Part shown: positions 1 to 5,408 of the stretch, piece by piece
How positions within the stretch are numbered: position 1 is the stretch's first letter
How the letters are laid out: the number at the start of each line of letters is the position of its first letter
Origin: Clostridia bacterium
Lineage (GTDB): Bacteria; Bacillota; Clostridia; Christensenellales; Borkfalkiaceae
Reading direction: 5' to 3'
Assembly (NCBI GenBank): GCA_017457345.1
Contig: JAFTHR010000014.1
Coordinates: forward strand, 1-5,408
Length of the DNA stretch: 5,408 bases
The notes under the pieces: generated by a model
The model's input: the letters and a program-made list of their open reading frames with translations, nothing else
What the model was told of the DNA's origin: nothing
Database searches by the model: none
Program-made: the position numbers and the translations under genes

Positions 1-1
1 C

Positions 2-1597
2 TACTTGCCCGAAACGGCGCAAAATACGCAAAATACGTCCGTTTTTGACTACGTTTTACCGATTAAAAGAGAACTTTTAGACGTAGGCTTTTTCCCTAAC
101 GAACTTTGCAGAGTTTACCGCGAGATATTTATGGGAAACCGCAAGGTGCTTACCTATAACGCGAAAGAGTTAATGCACGAACTTGCAGATCTTTCGTGTG
201 AAATCACGGCAGATTTTGAGGACGTGGCTATATTAAAATGTATTTCCGACGGCTTGGCAAACGCCGATTCTTTGGAGTATTGTATCGATTATCACGGTTG
301 GGATCCTGCCTTTAAAGCATACGGCGTGCGTGCGTTATATTTGCATTACGCGCCCACGTTATCAAGCGAAGAGACGAAGATGTATAAAGAGGTGGAACTC
401 CCGCTTTCAAAAGTACTTTTTGAAATGGAAAGAACGGGGGTTTCGGTAAATACTTCGGCGCTTAACGAATTATCGGTAAAATTCGGCGGTGAACTGAGCG
501 AATTAACGAAAAAAATTTACGACCTTGCAGGGGAAAGTTTCAACGTAAACTCCACCCTCCAACTTGGTAAAATTTTGTTTGAAAAATTAAAAATCGGTGC
601 AGGGTCTGTTAAAAAGAGTAAAACGAAAGATCGTTATAAAACAACGGCGGAAGAACTAGAAAAATACCGCGAAGACCATCCGATTATACCGCTTGTATTG
701 CGTTATCGCCAAGTGCAAAAACTCTTTTCAACCTACGTAGAAGGCTTTAAACCGCTTGTAAAAAACGGAAAAGTTCACACAACCTATAACCAAATCAACA
801 CGTCAACAGGCAGGCTCTCCAGTTCAAATCCTAACTTACAAAACATTCCTATCCGCACGGAAGAAGGGCGCGAACTTCGAAAACTTTTTAAAGCGAGTGA
901 CGGCTGCGTGTTGATTGATGCCGATTATTCGCAAATTGAACTCCGCTTGCTTGCCCATTTTTCGGCGTGCAAAGAACTTGTGGAAGGGTATAATCGTGGG
1001 GTGGACATCCATTCCGTGACGGCTTCGCAAGTGTTCGGCGTGGCGCTCGAAGACGTGACGCCCCAAATGCGCCGTAGCGCCAAAGCAGTGAATTTTGGGA
1101 TTATTTACGGAATGAGTGCGTATGGCTTATCCGAAGACCTTGGAATTTCCCCGCGAAAAGCGCAAGAATATATTGATAAATACTTTGAATCTTACTCCTC
1201 CGTGAAAAATTACCTTGAAAAAGGCGTGGAAAATGCGGCGAAAAACGGATTTACCACCACAATTTTGGGGAGAAGAAGGGTGATTAACGAACTGAATTCT
1301 TCTAATAGAATCGTTCGTTCTTTTGGTGAACGCGCCGCTATGAATATGCCTTTGCAAGGCTCTAGCGCCGATATTATCAAAATCGCTATGATTAACGTTT
1401 CTAAAAAACTCAAAGAACAGGGCTTAAAGGCGAAACTTGTATTGCAAGTACACGACGAACTTGTAATTGATTGCCCTGAAGAAGAAACGGAAGTAGTGTC
1501 TGCTTTATTAAAGGCGGAAATGGAAAACGCCGTTTCTCTCTCCGTGCCTTTAAACGTTGACCTTGGTGTGGGCAAAACGTGGTACGAAACAAAATAA
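2..1597 (+). CDS. polA: DNA polymerase I, C-terminal part (5' end outside the window)
   Basis: This is a family A DNA polymerase, which fills gaps and replaces Okazaki RNA primers. The frame is open to the left edge (codon TAC at 2-4), so the TTG at 5 is not the real start. About 400 N-terminal residues, including the 5' nuclease domain, lie off-window. Numbering from the codon at 5, visible motifs are TGRLSSSNPNLQNIPIR, motif A DYSQIELR with catalytic D307, motif B RRSAKAVNFGIIYG (R356, K360, F364, Y368) and motif C VHDE (H483, D484, E485). These sit at a constant offset of 398 from E. coli Pol I D705, K758, F762 and D882, so the polymerase domain is complete and without indels across these motifs. 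The residues matching E. coli exonuclease D424 and D501 read L and A in a by-eye alignment (NAKEL, YGVRA). The 3'-5' proofreading domain is thus probably a catalytically dead scaffold, as in Bacillus and Thermus enzymes. The coaE gene follows after 93 nt, a common Bacillota neighbour. Confidence 0.97.
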   Translation, partial: YLPETAQNTQNTSVFDYVLPIKRELLDVGFFPNELCRVYREIFMGNRKVLTYNAKELMHELADLSCEITADFEDVAILKCISDGLANADSLEYCIDYHGWDPAFKAYGVRALYLHYAPTLSSEETKMYKEVELPLSKVLFEMERTGVSVNTSALNELSVKFGGELSELTKKIYDLAGESFNVNSTLQLGKILFEKLKIGAGSVKKSKTKDRYKTTAEELEKYREDHPIIPLVLRYRQVQKLFSTYVEGFKPLVKNGKVHTTYNQINTSTGRLSSSNPNLQNIPIRTEEGRELRKLFKASDGCVLIDADYSQIELRLLAHFSACKELVEGYNRGVDIHSVTASQVFGVALEDVTPQMRRSAKAVNFGIIYGMSAYGLSEDLGISPRKAQEYIDKYFESYSSVKNYLEKGVENAAKNGFTTTILGRRRVINELNSSNRIVRSFGERAAMNMPLQGSSADIIKIAMINVSKKLKEQGLKAKLVLQVHDELVIDCPEEETEVVSALLKAEMENAVSLSVPLNVDLGVGKTWYETK

Positions 1598-1600
1598 AAC

Positions 1601-1655
1601 TGTTTCACGTTTTTGGTTTCACAATACAGTCCTGTGAAAACTTTTTTGTGAAACA
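1601..1655. repeat. Nested inverted repeat of the octamer TGTGAAAC between polA and coaE
   Basis: The outer arms TGTTTCAC (1601-1608) and GTGAAACA (1648-1655) are perfect 8-bp complements. The inner arms GTTTCACA (1616-1623) and TGTGAAAAC (1633-1641) pair over 7 bp, plus one further G-C if A1640 is bulged. All four arms are versions of one word, TGTGAAAC, and two further direct copies follow coaE. The first ten bases, TGTTTCACGT, match the first ten of a ParB parS-type site (TGTTTCACGTGAAACA), but the second half does not follow on. The function is unknown. It could be a nested RNA hairpin or a set of protein half-sites. Confidence 0.6.
1616..1647 (+). terminator. Weak terminator-like hairpin after polA
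   Basis: The stem TTTCACA/TGTGAAA (1617-1623 with 1633-1639) has a 9-nt loop. It can be extended by G1616-C1641 with A1640 bulged, and is followed by T6 at 1642-1647. The stem is AT-rich and short, so any termination is probably partial. Part of the polA transcript may read through into coaE, which has no convincing promoter of its own in the spacer. The same bases belong to the TGTGAAAC repeat family, so the hairpin may have another role. Confidence 0.35.
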
Positions 1656-1690
1656 TTATTAATTTAAAAATTATATAAGGAATGATTCAA

Positions 1691-2278
1691 ATGAAAAAAC
1701 AGCGATTTGCAATCACGGGAGGAATCGGTAGCGGAAAATCAACGGTTTTGCGCGCTATAAACGATTTCGGTTATCCAACCTTTTCTTGCGATAGTATTTA
1801 CCGTGAACTTTTAACTGAAAAAGGGTATTTGGAAAAATTATCCCTACTTTTTCCTGCTGTTTTTGAGAATGGTTCGCTTAGTAAAGAAAAATTATCGAAG
1901 TTGGTTTTTTCAAGCAAAGAAAATTTAAATAAATTAAACGCGTTGGCTCATCCGTTAATTATGGAACGTTTATACGCTGAAATGGAAAAACATAAAATTT
2001 CTTTTGCGGAAGTTCCATTATTATTCGAAGGGGGGTATGAAAAGGACTTTGATAAAATTATCGTGGTTGTACGCCCAAAAAATGAAAGAATTGAAGCAGT
2101 GGTAGAGCGCGATAAAAAATCCAAAGAGACCGTTTTAGAAACCCTGAAAAGTCAATTTAACTACGAAACGGATCTATCGTCAAAAATCAGCGAAAACGTA
2201 TTCGTCTTAAAAAACGAAAATTCAAAAGAAGAATTAGTGAAAAGTTTAAAAAATTTATTAAACGAGTATATTTTGTGA
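1691..2278 (+). CDS. coaE: Dephospho-CoA kinase
   Basis: CoaE phosphorylates the 3'-hydroxyl of the dephospho-CoA ribose using ATP, the last step of cytosolic CoA synthesis. The 195-residue product is normal for the family. Visible features are the P-loop GGIGSGKS (residues 10-17), the Asp of SCDSIYR (D34, aligned by eye with the family's catalytic Asp), LNALAHPLI with the family H-P pair (H87, P88), VPLLFE (108-113) and R140-D141. Start choice: an upstream in-frame ATG at 1682 touches the AAGGA at 1677-1681 and cannot use it, while ATG 1691 has that Shine-Dalgarno 9 nt away and places the P-loop at the usual distance from the N terminus. The C-terminal segment that usually reads Q...R...AD.VI.N is divergent here (Q155, then SENVFVLKN), which may reflect lineage drift. 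The stop codon lies inside a TGTGAAAC repeat. The gene probably shares polA transcription and ends at the terminator at 2315-2341. Confidence 0.93.
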   Translation: MKKQRFAITGGIGSGKSTVLRAINDFGYPTFSCDSIYRELLTEKGYLEKLSLLFPAVFENGSLSKEKLSKLVFSSKENLNKLNALAHPLIMERLYAEMEKHKISFAEVPLLFEGGYEKDFDKIIVVVRPKNERIEAVVERDKKSKETVLETLKSQFNYETDLSSKISENVFVLKNENSKEELVKSLKNLLNEYIL

Positions 2279-2301
2279 AACAACAAATGTGAAACATTAT
2301 T
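2274..2301 (+). repeat. Two direct TGTGAAAC copies at the 3' end of coaE
   Basis: TGTGAAACA occurs at 2274-2282 and 2288-2296, 14 bp apart. The second copy extends to a 14-mer, TGTGAAACATTATT (2288-2301), identical to 1647-1660 just before coaE. The first copy contains the coaE stop codon TGA (2276-2278). Both copies lie between the stop codon and the intrinsic terminator. The role is unknown. Confidence 0.6.
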
Positions 2302-2308
2302 TTAACGT

Positions 2309-2341
2309 AAAAAACCCGGGTATTTCCCCGGGCTTTTTTTT
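2309..2341 (+). terminator. Strong intrinsic terminator after coaE
   Basis: A 6-bp all-GC stem CCCGGG (2315-2320) pairs with CCCGGG (2327-2332) around a 6-nt loop, followed after one C by T8 (2334-2341). An A-run at 2309-2313 can extend the stem by A-U pairs across a single A-C mismatch. On the other strand the A-run gives a T-run, so the element could work in both directions, though no convergent gene is present. It ends the polA-coaE unit and separates it from the glycogen genes. Confidence 0.92.
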
Positions 2342-2615
2342 AAGAAAAAATCATCAAAAAAGCAAACAAGTGGTGTAGCGGTAGAAAAAACCTACGTACT
2401 ATATCACGCATAATAACTATGTCTGTCACACATAATTACTACGTCTAACATAATAGATATGTGTGACATAGATATTATGTGACGCATAATAGTATAGGAT
2501 TTACCTTAAAAATGAAAGTTTTTTGTGAACATAAGGCAAAAAATGGGTAGATTTTATCATTTTTTTATTAAATAAAAACGCTTTGAAAAAAATGAAACTT
2601 TTTTTGAATAACCCC
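2342..2615. other. Gene-free interval between the coaE terminator and the glgB promoter
   Basis: No open frame here has a credible ribosome binding site or a recognisable product. Besides the 18-bp array (2391-2502) it holds AT-rich sequence. This includes a 7-bp inverted repeat TTTTTAT/ATAAAAA (2562-2578) and a 17-bp direct repeat AAAAATGAAA(G/C)TTTTTT with one mismatch at 2508-2524 and 2588-2604. A weak cre-like 14-mer lies at 2573-2586. Nothing recognisable was seen in 2342-2390 apart from a short tRNA-D-arm-like string that lacks the rest of a tRNA. Confidence 0.6.
2391..2502. repeat. Array of six degenerate ~18-bp palindromic units that folds as one long hairpin
   Basis: Units start at 2391, 2409, 2431, 2449, 2467 and 2485, and five of the six begin CATA. 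The period is 18 bp, except that the second unit is 22 bp because of four extra bases (TCTG, 2422-2425). By-eye consensus is CATAATWACTATGTSWCR. Most units carry an inner dyad CATA-5 nt-TATG or a close variant. The array also folds on itself: 2391-2434 pairs imperfectly with 2458-2498, about 35 pairs including a 9-bp perfect TCACACATA/TATGTGTGA core around a 23-nt loop. No coding frame, T-tract or target-site duplication was seen. It could be an iteron-like or operator array, a MITE- or REP-like palindromic element, or a structured RNA. Confidence 0.6.
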
Positions 2616-2628
2616 TTGAAAAACAAGG
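2614..2628. promoter_or_regulatory. Inverted repeat over the glgB -35 box, possible operator
   Basis: CCTTGaaaaaCAAGG is a perfect 5-bp inverted repeat with a 5-nt centre that contains the whole -35 hexamer (2616-2621). A protein bound here would compete with RNA polymerase. The arms are short, and the -35 box itself supplies half of one arm, so chance is possible. Confidence 0.3.
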
Positions 2629-2644
2629 AGATTTGTTGTATAAT
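2616..2644 (+). promoter_or_regulatory. SigA/sigma-70-type promoter for glgBC
   Basis: The -35 box TTGAAA (2616-2621) and the -10 box TATAAT (2639-2644) are separated by an ideal 17-nt spacer. One base in the -35 box differs from consensus TTGACA. The predicted transcription start is near A2651, giving a leader of about 65 nt before the glgB ATG. The -35 box lies inside a small inverted repeat, and a perfect palindrome follows the start, so regulated initiation is plausible. Confidence 0.85.
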
Positions 2645-2656
2645 GCTAATAGTGCC

Positions 2657-2674
2657 ATTTTCTTTAAAGAAAAT
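2657..2674. promoter_or_regulatory. Perfect 18-bp palindrome in the glgB leader, candidate operator
   Basis: ATTTTCTTTAAAGAAAAT is its own reverse complement. Its centre (2665/2666) is about 15 nt after the predicted transcription start, a classic position for a repressor operator. With A2675 bulged, CC at 2655-2656 can also pair with GG at 2676-2677. As RNA it would form a weak hairpin about 30 nt upstream of the Shine-Dalgarno. No regulator can be named from this sequence. Confidence 0.45.
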
Positions 2675-2715
2675 AGGCGAGAAATAGACGAAAAAGTTCT
2701 TATTAGGAGGGAAAT

Positions 2716-4608
2716 ATGTCGAAGAGAACGGATATGCCTTTACATTTATTTCATCACGGCGAAAATTTTAAATCGTTCGAAACGTTTGGCGCGCACCCTA
2801 CGATTAAGAATGGCAAACGCGGATACACATTCCGTGTTTGGGCACCGAAAGCGGTTTCCGTATCGGTAGTGGGGGATTTTAACGGTTGGGATAAAGATGC
2901 GAACCCTATGAATCGTATGATCGACGGGGAAACGTTCGAACTGTTCATTCCTGCTTTAAAAAGATACGACGTGTACAAGTATTGCATTTTTACGCGCGAA
3001 GGCGAATATCTTTTTAAAGCGGACCCGTACGCATTCCACGCGGAAACACCGAAAGTTGGTTGTGCAAACGCCTCTAAATTATACGATTTAAAGGGCTATA
3101 AATGGCAAGACCAAGCGTATATGGAGAAGCGTGCACAAACAGACGTTTATCACGCTCCTATGAACGTTTACGAAGTAAATTTGCTCTCTTGGAAGCGTAA
3201 ACCGAACGGCGATTATTTAACGTACAAGGAACTTGCAAAGGAATTAGTTTCGTACGTGAAGAAAATGGGCTATACGCACGTTGAATTTATGCCCGTTATG
3301 GAACACCCGTTCGACGGCTCTTGGGGCTATCAAGTGACGGGCTATTATGCCGTCACTTCCCGTCTTGGCACGCCGCACGATTTTATGGCGCTTATCGACG
3401 CTTTCCATAAAGCGGGAATCGGCGTTATTTTAGACTGGGTGCCCGCCCATTTCCCCAAAGACGGATTTGGGCTTTATGAATTCGACGGCGGCTCGTTGTA
3501 CGAGGCTTCGCAATGGGATCGCAAAGAAAACCGCGGTTGGGGGACTCGTCACTTTGATTTCGGTAGAAAAGAAGTGCTTTCTTTCCTGATTTCGAACGCC
3601 GTGTTCTATTTTGAAAAATACCACGTAGACGGTTTGCGTGTAGATGCAGTTGCTTCTATGCTCTATTTAGACTACGATAAAGAAGCGGGAGAGTGGGTGC
3701 CGAACGTATACGGCGAAAACAAGAACTTAGAAGCGTTGGCGTTCTTGCGCCGTTTAAACGAAACGGTGTTCAATTATTTCCCTTCGGCGCTTATGATCGC
3801 CGAAGAGTCGTCCGCTTGGCCTATGATGACGAAACCCACGAATTTGGGTGGAATCGGGTTTAATTTCAAGTGGAATATGGGTTGGATGAACGACTTATTA
3901 GATTACGTGGAAACCGATCCGCTGTATCGAAAGTACGAGCATAACAAACTCACGTTCTCGCTTATGTACGCATTTTCAGAAAACTACGTGTTGCCTATTT
4001 CTCACGACGAAGTGGTGCATGGTAAAAAGTCGTTTGTAGACAAAATGCCGGGCTGCTACGAAGATAAGTTTGCAGGTGCGCGAGCGTTCCTTGGCTATAT
4101 GATGGCGCATCCCGGGAAGAAACTGAACTTTATGAGCAATGAAATTGCTCAGTTTAGAGAATGGGACTATGAAAACGGCGTAGAATTTTTCTTAACCGAT
4201 TATCCTATGCACGCGAAATACGCCGCGTATACCCGCGAGATCAACGAATTCTATAAAAACACGCCCGCTTTCTATGAAGTGGACGATTCGTGGAACGGAT
4301 TTGAGTGGCTCGCTCCAGACGACGGGGATAGAAACTTCCTTGCCTTTTCGCGTATTGATAAAAACGGCGGAAAAGTGGTGGCGATTTTTAACTTCTCAGG
4401 TGCAGACTTATACGGATATCGTTTAGGGCTCGAAAAGGGTAAATATCAAATCGTTTTCAACAGTGACAGCGTGCGCTACGGCGGCACGGGGCGTTTCAAA
4501 AAACGCGTATTTAATACCGAAAAAATATACAGTCACGGCAAAGACTATTCCATAGGGTTCGATTTACCGAAATTGACTTGTATGTATTTGAAAAAAATAT
4601 CTGATTGA
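2716..4608 (+). CDS. glgB: 1,4-alpha-glucan branching enzyme (GH13)
   Basis: GlgB cuts alpha-1,4 chains and rejoins them by alpha-1,6 bonds, branching glycogen in the cytoplasm. The 630-residue product has an N-terminal CBM48 module (about 33-120, with FRVWAP and VGDFNGWD), a GH13 barrel and a C-terminal beta domain. The four GH13 regions are intact: DWVPAH (D240, H245), GLRVDAV (nucleophile D310), IAEES (acid/base E363) and SHDE (D431). D240, H245, D310, E363 and D431 all lie exactly 95 residues before E. coli D335, H340, D405, E458 and D526. The protein therefore lacks the extra N-terminal module of the 728-residue E. coli enzyme and matches the short Bacillus type (about 627 residues). The start is fixed by AGGAGG (2705-2710), 5 nt before ATG. 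It is first in an operon with glgC, whose start lies 17 nt beyond the glgB stop. Confidence 0.97.
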   Translation: MSKRTDMPLHLFHHGENFKSFETFGAHPTIKNGKRGYTFRVWAPKAVSVSVVGDFNGWDKDANPMNRMIDGETFELFIPALKRYDVYKYCIFTREGEYLFKADPYAFHAETPKVGCANASKLYDLKGYKWQDQAYMEKRAQTDVYHAPMNVYEVNLLSWKRKPNGDYLTYKELAKELVSYVKKMGYTHVEFMPVMEHPFDGSWGYQVTGYYAVTSRLGTPHDFMALIDAFHKAGIGVILDWVPAHFPKDGFGLYEFDGGSLYEASQWDRKENRGWGTRHFDFGRKEVLSFLISNAVFYFEKYHVDGLRVDAVASMLYLDYDKEAGEWVPNVYGENKNLEALAFLRRLNETVFNYFPSALMIAEESSAWPMMTKPTNLGGIGFNFKWNMGWMNDLLDYVETDPLYRKYEHNKLTFSLMYAFSENYVLPISHDEVVHGKKSFVDKMPGCYEDKFAGARAFLGYMMAHPGKKLNFMSNEIAQFREWDYENGVEFFLTDYPMHAKYAAYTREINEFYKNTPAFYEVDDSWNGFEWLAPDDGDRNFLAFSRIDKNGGKVVAIFNFSGADLYGYRLGLEKGKYQIVFNSDSVRYGGTGRFKKRVFNTEKIYSHGKDYSIGFDLPKLTCMYLKKISD

Positions 4609-4625
4609 TTTATAAGGGGGACATT

Positions 4626-5408
4626 ATGCAAAGAAAAAAAGAATGCGTTGCAATGCTTTTGGCAGGTGGACAGGGTAGCCGTTTGTACGCGTTGACCACG
4701 AATATCGCAAAACCCGCCGTTGCGTTTGGCGCAAAGTATCGAATTATCGACTTTCCGCTTTCGAATTGTATCAATTCGGGTATCGATACGGTTGGCGTTT
4801 TAACGCAATACCAACCGCTCGTTTTGAACGAATATATCGGCAACGGACAACCGTGGGATCTCGACCGCGCGTTCGGTGGGGTACATATTCTTTCCCCGTA
4901 TCAAGCGAAAACCCGTTCGTCTTGGTTTGAGGGTACGGCAAACGCCATCTATCAAAACTTGAACTTCATGAAGATGTATAATCCTGAATACATTTTGATA
5001 TTGTCGGGCGACCATATTTATAAAATGGACTACGCGGCTATGTTGCGCTCTCATATCGAACGTGGGGCAGACTGTACGATCGCGGCGATTTCCGTTCCTT
5101 TGAAAGAGGCGTCCCGCTTCGGTATTTTGAACACGAATGCAGACGGCTCTATCTACGAATTCGAAGAAAAGCCTGCAAAACCGAAGAGCACCCTTGCTTC
5201 TATGGGGATTTACATATTTGAAGCGGATAAACTCTTCCAATACTTAGAAGAAGACGATAAGAACCCGAACTCTTCGAAAGACTTCGGGAAAGACGTACTC
5301 CCCGCCATGTTAAAAGCAGGCGAAAAGATGTATTCGTATGAATTCCACGGCTACTGGAAGGACGTTGGTACGATTGCTTCGCTTTGGGAAGCGAATATGG
5401 ATTTGCTC
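4626..5408 (+). CDS. glgC: Glucose-1-phosphate adenylyltransferase (ADP-glucose pyrophosphorylase), 3' end outside the window
   Basis: GlgC converts glucose-1-phosphate and ATP to ADP-glucose and pyrophosphate, the committed step of bacterial glycogen synthesis. The 261 visible residues cover the nucleotidyltransferase domain, and a Bacillus-type enzyme is about 380 long. Visible motifs are the nucleotide loop LLAGGQGSRL (11-20), KPAVAFGAKYRIIDFPLSNC, GTANAIYQN, SGDHIYKMDY with the metal-binding Asp D129, EEKP with the sugar-phosphate Lys K182, SKDFGKDVLP and WKDVGT with the second metal Asp D246. The left-handed beta-helix domain is off-window. The motifs are complete, which favours a catalytic GlgC over the divergent partner subunit GlgD found in many Bacillota. 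The start ATG has AAGGGGG (4614-4620) 5 nt upstream and sits 17 nt after the glgB stop, so the gene is co-transcribed and possibly translationally coupled. Confidence 0.96.
   Translation, partial: MQRKKECVAMLLAGGQGSRLYALTTNIAKPAVAFGAKYRIIDFPLSNCINSGIDTVGVLTQYQPLVLNEYIGNGQPWDLDRAFGGVHILSPYQAKTRSSWFEGTANAIYQNLNFMKMYNPEYILILSGDHIYKMDYAAMLRSHIERGADCTIAAISVPLKEASRFGILNTNADGSIYEFEEKPAKPKSTLASMGIYIFEADKLFQYLEEDDKNPNSSKDFGKDVLPAMLKAGEKMYSYEFHGYWKDVGTIASLWEANMDLL

Noticed and set aside
1601..1616. ParB parS site
   Set aside because: Only the first ten bases match TGTTTCACGTGAAACA. The right half-site is 40 bp away rather than adjacent, so it is reported as a repeat, not as parS.
1210..1656. Minus-strand ORF opposite polA
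   Set aside because: It lies antisense to the conserved polymerase motifs, has no recognisable product and no ribosome binding site was found. Similar minus-strand frames opposite glgB and glgC were rejected for the same reason.
1646..1676. Promoter for coaE (TTGTGA and TTATAT)
   Set aside because: The spacing is 19 nt and the boxes are poor. The start would fall on or after the ribosome binding site.
1682..1690. ATG at 1682 as the coaE start
   Set aside because: The Shine-Dalgarno AAGGA (1677-1681) abuts it with no spacer, whereas ATG 1691 has workable 9-nt spacing.
2371..2384. tRNA-like string GTGTAGCGGTAG resembling a D-arm
   Set aside because: No T-arm GTTCRA motif, anticodon arm or acceptor pairing follows. 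The sequence runs directly into the repeat array.
2391..2502. CRISPR array
   Set aside because: Units are 18 bp, degenerate and contiguous. There are no identical repeats separated by unique spacers, and no cas genes.
2633..2869. Small ORF starting with TTG before glgB
   Set aside because: It begins inside the promoter -10 region, before the predicted transcript start, has no ribosome binding site and mostly overlaps glgB in another frame.

Overview
The window is an ordinary stretch of bacterial chromosome. It most likely comes from a low-to-moderate-GC member of the Bacillota, probably a clostridial lineage. The evidence is gene order (polA followed by coaE, and glgB followed by glgC), strong AGGAGG-type ribosome binding sites, a consensus SigA-type promoter, a Bacillus-type short GlgB and a GlgC closely resembling the Bacillus type. 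The exact taxon cannot be fixed from this sequence. All four genes lie on the + strand.

Layout. (1) 2-1597: the C-terminal ~60% of DNA polymerase I (polA), open at the left edge. (2) 1598-1690: a 93-nt spacer with nested inverted repeats built from the octamer TGTGAAAC, including a weak terminator-like hairpin. (3) 1691-2278: dephospho-CoA kinase (coaE). (4) 2279-2715: a 437-nt gene-free region. It holds two more TGTGAAAC copies, a strong intrinsic terminator (2315-2341), a 112-bp array of six degenerate ~18-bp units that can also fold into one long hairpin (2391-2502), an AT-rich stretch, and a consensus promoter (2616-2644) followed by a perfect 18-bp palindrome in the leader (2657-2674). 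(5) 2716-4608: glycogen branching enzyme (glgB). (6) 4626-5408: ADP-glucose pyrophosphorylase (glgC), cut by the right edge.

The window therefore covers the end of a housekeeping transcription unit (replication/repair polymerase plus the last step of CoA synthesis), a terminator, and the promoter-proximal end of a glycogen operon. GlgC makes ADP-glucose, a glycogen synthase (expected downstream, not visible) polymerises it, and GlgB adds alpha-1,6 branches.

No defence, mobile or secretion system is present. The least explained sequence is the intergenic region before glgB: the 18-bp palindromic-unit array, and two dyads placed at the -35 box and just after the predicted transcription start. 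The TGTGAAAC repeats flanking coaE are the other unexplained structure.
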